Assembly: GCA_013214965.1 (NCBI GenBank)
Contig: JABSRU010000016.1
Span: forward strand, 31,314-95,313
Source of the DNA: Gammaproteobacteria bacterium
GTDB taxonomy: Bacteria; Pseudomonadota; Gammaproteobacteria; Enterobacterales; Psychrobiaceae
Reading direction: 5' to 3'
Length of the DNA stretch: 64,000 bases
Part shown: one piece after another, positions 38,457 through 47,968 of the stretch
How positions within the stretch are numbered: position 1 is the stretch's first letter
How the letters are laid out: each line of letters starts with the position of its first letter
Notes under the pieces: model-generated
What the model was told of the DNA's origin: nothing
Databases searched by the model: none
What the model saw: only the letters and a program-made list of their open reading frames with translations
Position numbers and translations under genes: made by a program

Positions 38457-40475
38457 TTACCTTGCGGCTTGTAACAGGGTTTGAAAAATTTCATTAGCGG
38501 TCGATATCACACGAGCACTGGCGGCATAAGCCTGTTGAAAGCGTAATAAATTTGACGCTTCTTCATCGAGGTTTACCCCTGAGGTATTCGACATTCGTGT
38601 CACGGCTTGAGTATATAACGTTTCTGAGGCGCCAGCTTCGATTCGCGCTGTCGCCGCTTGCGAGCCCACACTGGTCACTACTTCTTCATAAACATCAGCT
38701 AGTGTCGAGCGACCCTCATTCATTAATTTTTTATCGTTTAAACTGGCCATTGCAAGCATATTTTTACTATTGCCTGATCCAAATGAAAAATTAATATCGT
38801 ATTTTTCTGGCGCATTAGCGGTTTGACCTTTGGGGCTGCCCGATAATTTAAAGGTGATGCCCGCGGCATTAAACTCAATCGCTCCACCGCCATAACTCGT
38901 TAAGGCTGCGCCACTGCTATCAGTTAACGGTATGGCCGTCCCTGCACTGTTTACCATACTTAAATTAAAAGTGCCCACTGGCGCTTCATAAGCTTGTAAA
39001 GTTAAGCCCGATGTACTCGATGGGAAATTAGCCGCCGCGCGGTTATTGACCTTAACTATCTCAAGTTTGGCGCTATTAACATTGTCTGAATTGGCATAAA
39101 CTTCAACAATCGATGATGCGGCAATATGTTCGGCTTGAGTTAACTCAACATTTAATTCTGAAGCACCGGTCCGAGTTGGATGTAACTCAAAACGATCACC
39201 ATCAAGTGGCGCAACCCCATTGCGTTCTTTAAAGATAAAACCATTTGAAGGGTTAGCCGTGGCAAATGAGCGAGCCCCTGCTGCCGGTGGTGGTGTCTCG
39301 ACCACCAAGGTCATTGCTTGCGCTTTCCCCGTATTCATATTGGTTAGGGTGTATGTCCCCCCCAAATAATCGAGTCGATAGTCATCACCAGTTAATTGAT
39401 TTATATCGGTAATGCTAACACCACCGACTAAATCACTGGGGTTATCACTTGCGGCTAAAGAACGACGACCAACCGATTGCGGATCATTAATATCAGTGAA
39501 CAATGGCTGCCCTGTTAACCCATTTAAATCCATCCCTTGAGATTGCGCGACATTAAAAGTCTCAGCAATCGCAACGGCGGTTAAACCAACTTTATTAATC
39601 GCTTCGGTTAATGCATTATCCCGGTAATTAAGTAATCCACCGATCGTGCCCCCCATGGATTTACCATCAATCCTTTGCTGCGCTCCCGAGGGGGATTCGA
39701 TCACAATTTCAACTTTCCTTGGATCTATCTTACCCGGCACGGTCTTCACCGAAAAACTAGTGGTCGATGTCACCAAAGTTTGACCATTGGCGATATACAC
39801 ATTAACCGAGCCATCTTTAGTTGGCACCGTGGTCACTTTGGTATATTGAGCCAAGTCTTTTAATAGTTCATCCCGCTTATCTAATAAATCATTAGGCGAG
39901 CCTTTATTAGCGGAAGCGGTAACGATGTCGCGGTTAAGTCTTGCCAGCTGACTGGCAATACTGGTAATTTTTTCGGTCGATGCCGTCACATCTTCATTAA
40001 CCGCATTGTATTCAGCATCGAGGGTTCGATTCATTGACTGGACATTTTGCGCTAATGTTCCGGCCTTAGCCAGCATCACTTCCCGTAAACCAATATCGCC
40101 AGGGACATCGATTAATGAATTAACCGCCGCAAATAAGTCATTCAGCGATTTAGTAATATTGGGCCCAACCAACGACATGGTTTCATCTAAACGGGCCAAT
40201 TTAGTGGCAACCACTTGAGCACCGCTGTTTTCGGTTTGGTTATACACCACTTCGTTATATCTAAATTGATCAAATACCCGTTGAATTTGTTTTATTTTAG
40301 TTCCGGTGCCCATAAAATCGGCGCCAGAATTAAACGGAGTCGTGGTTTCTTGAATGATCCGTTGGCGTGAGTAACCCTCTTGATTAACATTGGCAATGTT
40401 ATGGCCTGTTGTCGACAGTTGTTGCTGTGAGGCAAGTAAACCACTAACACCTAACTGTAATAAATCAACACCCAT
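38457..40475 (-). CDS. flgK: hook-filament junction protein FlgK
   Basis: 672 aa. The N-terminal rod/hook signature GVSGLLASQQQLSTTGHNIANVNQEGYSRQ-like region is present (seen as LQLGVSGLLASQQQ and NIANVNQEGYSRQR). A long variable insert follows, and the C-terminus has SGVNLDEEASNLLRFQQAYA. FlgK (HAP1) sits between hook and FlgL. A GAAGGTTCC-type leader (AAGGAA ribosome site) separates it from flgJ by 42 bp; I see no separate sigma-54 element there. Confidence 0.96.
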   Translation of the reverse strand: MGVDLLQLGVSGLLASQQQLSTTGHNIANVNQEGYSRQRIIQETTTPFNSGADFMGTGTKIKQIQRVFDQFRYNEVVYNQTENSGAQVVATKLARLDETMSLVGPNITKSLNDLFAAVNSLIDVPGDIGLREVMLAKAGTLAQNVQSMNRTLDAEYNAVNEDVTASTEKITSIASQLARLNRDIVTASANKGSPNDLLDKRDELLKDLAQYTKVTTVPTKDGSVNVYIANGQTLVTSTTSFSVKTVPGKIDPRKVEIVIESPSGAQQRIDGKSMGGTIGGLLNYRDNALTEAINKVGLTAVAIAETFNVAQSQGMDLNGLTGQPLFTDINDPQSVGRRSLAASDNPSDLVGGVSITDINQLTGDDYRLDYLGGTYTLTNMNTGKAQAMTLVVETPPPAAGARSFATANPSNGFIFKERNGVAPLDGDRFELHPTRTGASELNVELTQAEHIAASSIVEVYANSDNVNSAKLEIVKVNNRAAANFPSSTSGLTLQAYEAPVGTFNLSMVNSAGTAIPLTDSSGAALTSYGGGAIEFNAAGITFKLSGSPKGQTANAPEKYDINFSFGSGNSKNMLAMASLNDKKLMNEGRSTLADVYEEVVTSVGSQAATARIEAGASETLYTQAVTRMSNTSGVNLDEEASNLLRFQQAYAASARVISTANEIFQTLLQAAR

Positions 40476-40517
40476 AACGAAGGTTCCTTAATCAAATAAC
40501 TAAAAGCCAACTTAGCC

Positions 40518-41441
40518 TTATCGAGCTAACTTGGTCACTTGTTCTAATACGCCAATGATTTTTTGTGCATAATTAGGATCGGTGGCGTATCCTGCTTGTT
40601 GTAATGAATGCAAAAAGCTTGCCGCATTGTCAATTTTACCCAATGCATCTTGATATCGTGGAGAGTCTTTAATGAATTTGACATAATCGTTGAAACTATC
40701 TTCAATGGTGTCATAGCGGCGAAACTTAGCCTGTTCACGGGCTGCCACACCATCACGATATTCTAAGGTCTTAACATTAACGCTTTCACCCTGCCAACGT
40801 TTATCCGCTTTAATATTAAATAAATTTAAACTAGAGTCCCCGGCGCCATTGGTGACAACTTTTTGACCCCAACCAGTTTCTAACGCCGCTTGAGCAATTA
40901 ACATGGTTGGTGAACCACCGAGTACTTGCGCCGCTTTTTTAGCGTATGGCATTAATTTTTCGACAAAATCTTTTGGTGAATTAAAGGTGGGTTTAGGAGG
41001 TAATTGTGGCTGATTTACTGTAGTCCCTGGTGCCGTTACCTGAGCATCAAGCGGCAAACCTTGGGTACGCAGCACCGATGCAGGGGTAAAATTAGACGTC
41101 TGTGGCCCAAGTTGTTGCACAATTAAGTCGGCTAATCCTAAACTGCCTTGTTCACTTAAGTCTAGGGCCATTTGTTGATCATGCATATCTCGGTACATTC
41201 TGCCGCTCCCACTACTAAACGGCGAGTCTTCTGATTCAAAACCGGCATTGGCTTCACGCATGCTTTTTAATAACATTTGCATAAAGATACCTTCGAATTT
41301 TTTAGCCACCGTTTCAAGCGCTGCTACTTCATCTTTTTGGGCCGCTTGACGTAAATTATCCAATGATGAAATATCTTGGAAGTTACCGCCACCTTGTACC
41401 GAGTTTAGCGGACGCATTAAACTGTTGGTTAAGTTTTCCAT
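40518..41441 (-). CDS. flgJ: rod-capping muramidase FlgJ
   Basis: 307 aa, two domains. The N-terminal rod-cap domain has KKFEGIFMQMLLKSMREANAG-type sequence (about 46-65). The C-terminal glucosaminidase domain (about 155-305) has the catalytic Glu in AQAALETGWGQ and NLFNIKADKRW. It opens the peptidoglycan so that the rod can pass. The two-domain form is typical of beta- and gammaproteobacteria. It lies 9 bp after flgI. Confidence 0.96.
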   Translation of the reverse strand: MENLTNSLMRPLNSVQGGGNFQDISSLDNLRQAAQKDEVAALETVAKKFEGIFMQMLLKSMREANAGFESEDSPFSSGSGRMYRDMHDQQMALDLSEQGSLGLADLIVQQLGPQTSNFTPASVLRTQGLPLDAQVTAPGTTVNQPQLPPKPTFNSPKDFVEKLMPYAKKAAQVLGGSPTMLIAQAALETGWGQKVVTNGAGDSSLNLFNIKADKRWQGESVNVKTLEYRDGVAAREQAKFRRYDTIEDSFNDYVKFIKDSPRYQDALGKIDNAASFLHSLQQAGYATDPNYAQKIIGVLEQVTKLAR

Positions 41442-41450
41442 TATTAGCCC

Positions 41451-42560
41451 CTATATAACAATTAATTCGCCGTGCAACGCACCGGCTTGTTTTAGGGCTT
41501 CCAGAATAGCCATCAAATCTGAAGGTGACGCGCCAACCAAATTAACGGCTCGGACCAATTCATCCAATGTCGTGCCTGGAGCAAACTTAAACATTCTCGA
41601 ATCGCCTTGCTCAACATCAATCAATGATTGTGATGCCACAATCGTTTCGCCATCAGCGAGCTGATTAGGTTGAGAGATAATTGGCATTTCTGCAATGGTG
41701 ACCGTTAATGAACCGTGGGTAATTGCCGCAGGCATTAAACGTACTTGTTGTCCTACGACTATTGTGCCGGTACGCGAATTCACAATAATTTTAGCGGCCG
41801 CCGTTGCCGGTATAACATCAAATTCTTCAAGAGTAGCCAGGTAGGATACCCGTTGCGACACATCTCGTGGTGCTGCCACTTGAATTGAGGTTGCATCGAG
41901 TGGTTTGGCGACGCCGTCACCAAGAATATTGTTGATGACGGTGGCAAAACGTTTAGCCGTGGAAAAATCAGAATGATGGAGATTAAATACAATATAATCC
42001 CCTTGGCTAAATGAGTTAGCCACTTCCCGTTCGATAATCGCGCCATTAGGAATTCGACCAACGGTTGGGGTATTTTGAATCACTTTAGAACCATCAGCAC
42101 CGTCAATACTAAAGCCGGAGACCATTAAGCTACCTTGGGCAACCGCATAAATATTACCGTCGAGCCCTTTCAGAAAAGTTCTTAATAAAGTGCCACCACG
42201 GAGGCTTTTCGCACTACCAATGGATGAAACGGTAATATCAAGTGTTTGTCCCGGCTTTGCAAATGCCGCTAATTCAGCATGAATAGCAACCGCCGCCACA
42301 TTTTTGACCTTTGGTTTTACGCCTGCCGGCATTGAAATGCCAAAATTACGTAACATAGTGACGAAACTTTGATCGGTAAAGGGGCTTTGCTCACCGGTGC
42401 CCGGTAAACCAACGACCAAGCCATAACCAACTAGCTGATTTGCTCGAACCCCTTGAACTGAGGCTATGTCTTTAATTCGTTGTGCTTTAACTTCAATTAC
42501 ACTGCTAATAAGTAGCAACGAAACAATGAATATTTGATTAAAAATGTTACTTTTTTTCAT
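41451..42560 (-). CDS. flgI: flagellar P-ring protein FlgI
   Basis: 369 aa with a signal peptide ending near [16 protein letters not shown]. The family blocks [18 protein letters not shown] and [20 protein letters not shown], and C-terminal [20 protein letters not shown], are clear. FlgI forms the periplasmic ring around the rod. It follows flgH after a 29-bp gap that contains a palindrome (GTCGAATATTTGAC). Confidence 0.97.
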   Translation of the reverse strand: MKKSNIFNQIFIVSLLLISSVIEVKAQRIKDIASVQGVRANQLVGYGLVVGLPGTGEQSPFTDQSFVTMLRNFGISMPAGVKPKVKNVAAVAIHAELAAFAKPGQTLDITVSSIGSAKSLRGGTLLRTFLKGLDGNIYAVAQGSLMVSGFSIDGADGSKVIQNTPTVGRIPNGAIIEREVANSFSQGDYIVFNLHHSDFSTAKRFATVINNILGDGVAKPLDATSIQVAAPRDVSQRVSYLATLEEFDVIPATAAAKIIVNSRTGTIVVGQQVRLMPAAITHGSLTVTIAEMPIISQPNQLADGETIVASQSLIDVEQGDSRMFKFAPGTTLDELVRAVNLVGASPSDLMAILEALKQAGALHGELIVI

Positions 42561-42589
42561 GATGGTTCACCTGTCGAATATTTGACAAT

Positions 42590-43270
42590 TTAAAACGGCC
42601 ACCAACTACTATTGAAGAATCGTGCCAACCATCCCTTTTTTTGCGTATCAGAGAAAGATCCGGTGCCGGAATACTGAATTCGAGCGTTTGCAACCTTAAT
42701 TGATTTGATCTGATTATCGGCGCTAATGTCCTGTGGACGGATGATCCCAGTTAAACGAATAAACTCATCGCCATTATTTAAGGTGATCCATTTTTCTCCG
42801 CGGACAATTAAATTACCATTGCTTAAAACTCGCGTAACATTGACCGAAATAGACCCGGTTAAACTATTTGACTGGTCAGCGTTAGCTTCACCTTTAAAAT
42901 TGCTTGATTGTGATAAGCCAAGATCTAAGGTATTGCCATTAATGGTGACGTTTTTACCCAAGGCAGTCACAGGAGATAAGGTAAATTTGTTGGCTTTTTT
43001 ACTGGTATTAGCCGCTTTTTTCTTCGCCTGAGTGTTTTCACTTAAAATCACTTCAATAATATCACCAACTCTGCGAGCCTTAACATCCGCGTACAGTCCA
43101 TTGACTAACCCAGCATTAAACAATGATCCTGTCGCCATCACTTGTTGTTTAATTGGCTCAGGAATAATTGGGGCATAATCAGGATCATCAGCAATGGGTT
43201 TTGACGCGGTCATATTACAGCCATGAATAAAAGGTAAAAGGACCATTAACGCCAGCGATAATAATTTCAT
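42590..43270 (-). CDS. flgH: flagellar L-ring lipoprotein FlgH
   Basis: About 226 aa. The chosen ATG (MKLLSLALMVLLPFIHGC) gives a lipoprotein signal with Cys in the lipobox and has AGGAA nine bases upstream. An ATG ten codons earlier would sit inside flgG. Family blocks include SLFNAGLVNGLYADVKARRV, GDIIEVILSENTQA and LRPQDISADNQI-like sequence near the C-terminus. FlgH forms the outer-membrane ring. Confidence 0.96.
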   Translation of the reverse strand: MKLLSLALMVLLPFIHGCNMTASKPIADDPDYAPIIPEPIKQQVMATGSLFNAGLVNGLYADVKARRVGDIIEVILSENTQAKKKAANTSKKANKFTLSPVTALGKNVTINGNTLDLGLSQSSNFKGEANADQSNSLTGSISVNVTRVLSNGNLIVRGEKWITLNNGDEFIRLTGIIRPQDISADNQIKSIKVANARIQYSGTGSFSDTQKKGWLARFFNSSWWPF

Positions 43271-43280
43271 TAACTTATTC

Positions 43281-44069
43281 CTATAATTGTTGCGACACAA
43301 AGCTCATCATTTCATCGACCGCCGAAATAACTTTTGAGTTCATCTCATAAATTCGCTGCGACTCAATTAAATTAACCAACTCTTCGGTGACATTGACATT
43401 GGAGGTTTCTAACGCACCTTGGCGAATACTGCCCAAGCCATCTAATCCTGGCGTACCTTGTAGTGGTGCACCACTGACTCCAGTTTCACGATATAAATTT
43501 TGTCCAACGGGCTCTAAGCCCTGTGGATTAATAAAATTAGAAATGGTGATCTGGCCGACGACGGTGTTTTCCGCTTGACCATTCACGCGTACCGACACTT
43601 CACCTTCACTTGAAATCGTAATACTTTTAGCATCCGGCGGAATAGTAATGGTCGGTTGCAATAAATGACCGCTGCCAGGGGTTACTATTTGCCCCTCTTC
43701 ATTGAGCATAAACTGGCCATTACGGGTATAGGCTATATTGCCATCAGGCTGGAGTATTTCGAAAAAACCCGGGCCTTCAACCATAATATCTAGTGAATTT
43801 TCAGTCGTTAACATATTGCCTTGAGAAAATTCTTTTTGGGTTGCCACGACTTTAACACCGGCACCCAACATTAAGCCTGCTGGTAATTCCGTATTTTGTG
43901 ACGACTTGCCGCCCGGCTGATTAATATTTTGATACAACAAGTCTTCAAACACCGCTCGACTCTTCTTGAAACCGATAGTACTTGCATTGGCCAAATTATT
44001 TGAAATGGTCGCAATGTCCGTTTGTTGGGCATCTAACCCTGTTTTACTTATCCATAATGCTGCATTCAT
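43281..44069 (-). CDS. flgG: distal rod protein FlgG
   Basis: 262 aa with N-terminal NAALWISKTGLDAQQTDIAT and NNLANASTIGFKKSRAVFED, the FlgG-specific insert region (LPAGLMLGAGVKVVATQKEF) and C-terminal NVNVTEELVNLIESQRIYEM. FlgG makes the distal rod. It lies between flgF and flgH in the canonical order with short spacers. Confidence 0.97.
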   Translation of the reverse strand: MNAALWISKTGLDAQQTDIATISNNLANASTIGFKKSRAVFEDLLYQNINQPGGKSSQNTELPAGLMLGAGVKVVATQKEFSQGNMLTTENSLDIMVEGPGFFEILQPDGNIAYTRNGQFMLNEEGQIVTPGSGHLLQPTITIPPDAKSITISSEGEVSVRVNGQAENTVVGQITISNFINPQGLEPVGQNLYRETGVSGAPLQGTPGLDGLGSIRQGALETSNVNVTEELVNLIESQRIYEMNSKVISAVDEMMSFVSQQL

Positions 44070-44090
44070 GTCATTATTCCTCAGGTAGGG

Positions 44091-44849
44091 TTAAGAAAGT
44101 CGTAACAGACGATCTTGCGACTGGTCAATTTCTTCGGCGGTCTTCATCATTTTTACTTGGGTATCAAACTGGCGCTGTAAGTTAATTAGATCAACCATTT
44201 CACTGATGGTATTCACATTACTGCCTTCCACCATACCGCTAGCAACACTTACCTTGGCATCATTTTCAAATGCACCACCACCTTTAAGACGAAACAAACC
44301 ATCTTCGCCTTTAACCAGTTGCGTTTTGTCTGGGTTCGTTAGCTGAAGCCGCCCGGCTTCTTCAATCACATTTCTAGGGGCACCTTGCGGATGAACGGTG
44401 ATTACACCATCATCGCCAATTTTGACTTTATCAATTGGGATCGGCAATGCAATCGGACCAGAATCACCTAACACTAATAATCCGGCACTGGTTCGTAGCA
44501 TCCCGGTGCTATCAATTTGCAATGAGCCAGCGCGAGATAATGCCGGTGAGCCATCTTTTGATTCAACCACTAACCAACCTTGACCCTGCACGGCAACGTC
44601 AAGATCACGACCCGTGGTAATTAATGGACCCGACGCAAAATCTTGTGCCGGACGCTCGGTCATTGAAAACACCCGAGTAGGCATGCCTTCTCCAAACGCT
44701 TGCATCGAACGTGCTTGTTCAATATCAGCTTTAAAGCCAGATGTTTTTGCATTCGCTAAGTTATTAGCGCGTACTGCAGTAGCGTTAAGGTTTTCTTTTG
44801 CGCCACTCATGGATATGTAAAGTAGTTTATCCATCATTTGCCCCGTCAA
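44091..44849 (-). CDS. flgF: proximal rod protein FlgF
   Basis: 252 aa. N-terminal MDKLLYISMSGAKENLNATA and NNLANAKTSGFKADIEQARS, and C-terminal GSNVNTISEMVDLINLQRQF, are rod-family signatures. The ATG giving MTGQMMDKLL is listed; MMDKLLYIS five codons in is also possible. FlgF heads the flgFGHIJ unit and has a sigma-54 promoter 38 bases upstream, after the flgE terminator. Confidence 0.96.
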   Translation of the reverse strand: MTGQMMDKLLYISMSGAKENLNATAVRANNLANAKTSGFKADIEQARSMQAFGEGMPTRVFSMTERPAQDFASGPLITTGRDLDVAVQGQGWLVVESKDGSPALSRAGSLQIDSTGMLRTSAGLLVLGDSGPIALPIPIDKVKIGDDGVITVHPQGAPRNVIEEAGRLQLTNPDKTQLVKGEDGLFRLKGGGAFENDAKVSVASGMVEGSNVNTISEMVDLINLQRQFDTQVKMMKTAEEIDQSQDRLLRLS

Positions 44850-44886
44850 AAAAATAACGATAAATATCGTAGATATCTATTTAAAA

Positions 44887-44901
44887 GCAAACAGCATGCC
44901 A
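44887..44901 (-). promoter_or_regulatory. sigma-54 promoter of flgF
   Basis: TGGCATGCTGTTTGC on the minus strand, full -24/-12 match with correct spacing, between the flgE terminator and flgF. Confidence 0.85.
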
Positions 44902-44929
44902 ACTTAGAGACTAGAGGGTATATAAGGAG

Positions 44930-44964
44930 ATAAATAAGATGAGGCTGCTGGTTAGCAACCTCAT
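44930..44964 (-). terminator. intrinsic terminator after flgE
   Basis: An 11-bp stem (ATGAGGTTGCT/AGCAGCCTCAT with one G-T pair) and AACC loop, followed on the minus strand by CTTATTTAT. It separates flgBCDE from flgFGHIJ. Confidence 0.75.
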
Positions 44965-44978
44965 TAGGGCAAGATCAA

Positions 44979-46301
44979 TTATCTGATTTGCAGAATAGTT
45001 TGTGACAAGGTTTGATTGACTTCCAATGCTCGTGAGTTAGCTTGGAAATTTCGTTGTGCTGAGATTAGATCAACTAACTCCGTGGTTAAATCAACGTTAG
45101 CTTGCTCTAAAGCCGCTGAATTAATTGTACCAAAGGTACCTGAGTCACCTTCACCGGCCAGGGGTTCGCCAGAATCTAGGCTCTGTTTCCATGAGGTGTT
45201 TCCGATTTGGGTTAGGCCCTGTTCATTTCTAAATCTCGCCATTGCCACTCGCCCTAAGGGCTCAGAACTACCGTTACTATAGGTTGCCTTCACCAAACCA
45301 TCGGCACCGATCTCAACTCCAGTTAATCGCCCGACCGTTAAACCATCTTGTTCTAATGAGGTCACTTCAAATCCGGCAGAAAATTGAGTGGGTCCATCTA
45401 ATCGTAGCTTTAACATTTGGGCTTGATTAGGTCCTGCGTCGATAGCACCAGCACCAGGTGTTCCTAATACTTCAAAGGTAACATCAACTGGAGTTGGTGC
45501 CACATAAACACCGCTAGAATCAAAATTAACGTAACTACCAATATGTGCAGTACCGCCCGTTGCTGGCGTTAATGCAGCGGTCGGAGTAACAGCATTAATT
45601 TTCTTGCCATCTACGGCAGTAAATGTTGCCCATCGATTAGGATTAGTCGTTGGTGCAGTATCATCTTTCACAAAATAAGTCGTTTGAACATGTGACTCAC
45701 CCAAAGAATCATAAATAGTGACCGAGGTCGAATGATTATAGGTGATTGGATCGTTAATATCGAAGTTATTCACGGTTTTTGGCGTTGCACTAGCCGGTAA
45801 ATTCATTGACATTTTAACCTGACCAGACATTTGTGGGATACCTGCAGTTTCAGGTATTTGCATACCTTTAGTCGTCGTCAAGTTAATGGCGGCCGATGAA
45901 CCATCTTTGTTCACTGGATAAGTTTGTAAATAATTACCATTAGAATCAACGATAAAATTCTCACTATTTAACTTAAATGCACCCGCTCGAGTAAAGGTCA
46001 ATTCATTGGAATCTAGTCCCGTTGATGTCACAAAGAAACCAGGACCCGTAATCGCTAAATCTAACGCGTTATTGGTAAACTTAAGACTGCCCTGATGAAA
46101 TTGTTGAGCGACTTGCGCCGTCGTTACACCATCACCAGATTTAGTTTTTGAATTGGTAAACAATGAAGAAGCATATACGTCAGCAAACTCAGCGCGCGAC
46201 TCTTTAAAGCCAATGGTACTGACGTTCGCTATATTGTTAGCGGTAACATCAAGATCTTTTTTTGCAGCAGCCAAGCCACTTAATGCAATATTAAAAGACA
46301 T
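44979..46301 (-). CDS. flgE: flagellar hook protein FlgE
   Basis: 440 aa with N-terminal MSFNIALSGLAAAKKDLDVT and NNIANVSTIGFKESRAEFAD, a variable middle with hook-specific folds, and C-terminal NVDLTTELVDLISAQRNFQA. FlgE polymerises into the hook under the FlgD cap. It is 20 bp after flgD and is the last gene of flgBCDE. Confidence 0.97.
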   Translation of the reverse strand: MSFNIALSGLAAAKKDLDVTANNIANVSTIGFKESRAEFADVYASSLFTNSKTKSGDGVTTAQVAQQFHQGSLKFTNNALDLAITGPGFFVTSTGLDSNELTFTRAGAFKLNSENFIVDSNGNYLQTYPVNKDGSSAAINLTTTKGMQIPETAGIPQMSGQVKMSMNLPASATPKTVNNFDINDPITYNHSTSVTIYDSLGESHVQTTYFVKDDTAPTTNPNRWATFTAVDGKKINAVTPTAALTPATGGTAHIGSYVNFDSSGVYVAPTPVDVTFEVLGTPGAGAIDAGPNQAQMLKLRLDGPTQFSAGFEVTSLEQDGLTVGRLTGVEIGADGLVKATYSNGSSEPLGRVAMARFRNEQGLTQIGNTSWKQSLDSGEPLAGEGDSGTFGTINSAALEQANVDLTTELVDLISAQRNFQANSRALEVNQTLSQTILQIR

Positions 46302-46321
46302 AGTAAAATCCTCTTCTTAGG

Positions 46322-47011
46322 TTAATCTTCAGCAACAGCCAACACATCTTTTAATGCAATGTTGCCAAGCCCTCTTAAATTTAAAATAACGCCGTTTGCC
46401 GTGTTGCCTAAACTAACACTAGCCACGTGACCGTATGTAGAAATAGCAAGATCCTGCTCTTTGCCATCAATTTTGGCAGATGCTTTAATGGTGTAACTGC
46501 CCTCAGGTGCTAATTCACCCTTTTCATTACGACCATCCCACTTAAATTCATTATTACCAGCGGGTAGTGCATTCATGGTCATCGTTTTAATTAATTCACC
46601 TTTACCATTTTCAACGCGCACCAATAAACCAGGCAATGATTGCGGTAAGCTAATCACGCCACTGACCCCATCACCGCTCTTTTGATAGGAATCATTGGAC
46701 GGAATTAATACTTTTTGGCCGACTAACGTTGATGCTTGCAATGCCTGTGATGAGGTCATCACTGAATTTAACGATTCAAATTGTTTACTCATTTGATTAA
46801 TACCTTCTACGGTACTAAAAGATGCCATCTGGGTAATCATTGAGTCATTATCAACTGGTTTCGATGGATCTTGCATCGCTAATTGCTGGGTCAATAATTT
46901 CAAAAAATCTTCTTGATCTAATGTCTGATTTTTTCCGTCATCAACTTTAACTTGCTCTGTTTTCCATTTCATGGAATCTAGGTAAGCATTGCTGGTAGTA
47001 ACTGTACTCAT
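46322..47011 (-). CDS. flgD: hook-capping protein FlgD
   Basis: 229 aa. The N-terminal FlgD core has LDQEDFLKLLTQQLAMQDPS and SMITQMASFSTVEGINQMSK. The Tudor/Ig-like C-terminal part has GNNEFKWDGRNEKGELAPEG and SYTIKASAKI. FlgD caps the growing hook. Order flgB-flgC-flgD-flgE is canonical. Confidence 0.96.
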   Translation of the reverse strand: MSTVTTSNAYLDSMKWKTEQVKVDDGKNQTLDQEDFLKLLTQQLAMQDPSKPVDNDSMITQMASFSTVEGINQMSKQFESLNSVMTSSQALQASTLVGQKVLIPSNDSYQKSGDGVSGVISLPQSLPGLLVRVENGKGELIKTMTMNALPAGNNEFKWDGRNEKGELAPEGSYTIKASAKIDGKEQDLAISTYGHVASVSLGNTANGVILNLRGLGNIALKDVLAVAED

Positions 47012-47021
47012 GATTTACCCC

Positions 47022-47438
47022 TTATTTACCCAGCTGTAATGTTTTCATCAACATTTGCTTGGCAGCATCGGCGACTTGAACATTCGTTTGATATGAGCGT
47101 GACGCCGAAATCATGTTGGCCATTTCTTCCATCACATTAACATTAGGCTTATATATATATCCGTTCTCATCAGCCATCGGGTGATTAGGATTGTATTCTT
47201 GACGCAATGGATCTTGATCCTCAACAATTCCTAGTACTTCAACTTTGACTGAGGCTTGTTGGTTGGCGGCAGCTTCTTGCATCTTGGCGGCAAAAACTGG
47301 ATGCCGCCCACGATAGGTTTCCCCGGCACTACTACTGATGCTATTAGCATTGGCTAAGTTAGATGCAGTCACGTTCAACCGTAATGATTGAGCGCTCATC
47401 CCCGAGCCTGCTACGTCAAAAATATTATATAAGCTCAT
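47022..47438 (-). CDS. flgC: proximal rod protein FlgC
   Basis: 138 aa. MSLYNIFDVAGSGMSAQSLR, LNVTASNLANANSISSSAGE and C-terminal NVMEEMANMISASRSYQTNV are FlgC signatures. It lies 2 bp after flgB. Confidence 0.97.
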   Translation of the reverse strand: MSLYNIFDVAGSGMSAQSLRLNVTASNLANANSISSSAGETYRGRHPVFAAKMQEAAANQQASVKVEVLGIVEDQDPLRQEYNPNHPMADENGYIYKPNVNVMEEMANMISASRSYQTNVQVADAAKQMLMKTLQLGK

Positions 47439-47440
47439 GG

Positions 47441-47836
47441 TTAAGCTCCTTTAATGGCTAATCTTAGCCCTTTAAATTTTCCACCGAGAAATTGTAAACT
47501 CGATTGATACTCTAATGCATTCTGCATATACAAGTTTCGTTCCACTTGTACATCTACTGTATTGCCATCCCCGGTATCAGGTTGGTCTGGCACTCTAAAT
47601 CTCATACCATCATTCACTGAAGCATTAATATTAAAATGTTTTTCATGGGTTCGAGCCATACTAGAATTCAAACTAGATGTTGCATTACGCATTGCAGCAG
47701 CAAAATCTAAATCTCGTGCTTTGTAATGAGGAGTGTCAGCATTAATGATATTACTAGCGATAATTTCAGCACGTTGTGAACGGATCCCAACGGTGTGTTG
47801 AGCTATTCCTAACGCTTTATCAAAAGAAATTGCCAT
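47441..47836 (-). CDS. flgB: proximal rod protein FlgB
   Basis: 131 aa. MAISFDKALGIAQHTVGIRS and NIINADTPHYKARDLDFAAA are typical FlgB. The start is this ATG; the open frame continues 13 codons upstream, but that ATG lies inside the sigma-54 promoter and cannot be on the transcript. FlgB heads flgBCDE. Confidence 0.97.
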   Translation of the reverse strand: MAISFDKALGIAQHTVGIRSQRAEIIASNIINADTPHYKARDLDFAAAMRNATSSLNSSMARTHEKHFNINASVNDGMRFRVPDQPDTGDGNTVDVQVERNLYMQNALEYQSSLQFLGGKFKGLRLAIKGA

Positions 47837-47871
47837 AATTTTGTCTCTCGTTACATGATAGAGAAAATAAT

Positions 47872-47886
47872 GCAATCAGTGTGCCA
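47872..47886 (-). promoter_or_regulatory. sigma-54 promoter of flgB
   Basis: TGGCACACTGATTGC on the minus strand, a perfect -24/-12 match 36 bases before the flgB ATG. It fixes the flgB start. Confidence 0.92.
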
Positions 47887-47910
47887 AGGATGGGGTTATC
47901 TATGAATTTG

Positions 47911-47953
47911 AAAAATAAAAAGATGATGAAGGCCCTCAATAATCATTAAGGGC
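47911..47953 (-). terminator. intrinsic terminator after cheR
   Basis: A 9-bp stem GCCCTTAAT/ATTGAGGGC with one G-T pair and GATT loop, followed on the minus strand by a T-rich run. It ends the cheV-cheR unit before the flgB promoter. Confidence 0.75.
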
Positions 47954-47968
47954 AAAGATTAGTGCGCG

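Noticed and set aside
47837..47875. Upstream extension of the flgB open frame
   Set aside because: It overlaps the -12 region of a perfect sigma-54 promoter and lacks FlgB homology, so it cannot be translated from that promoter.
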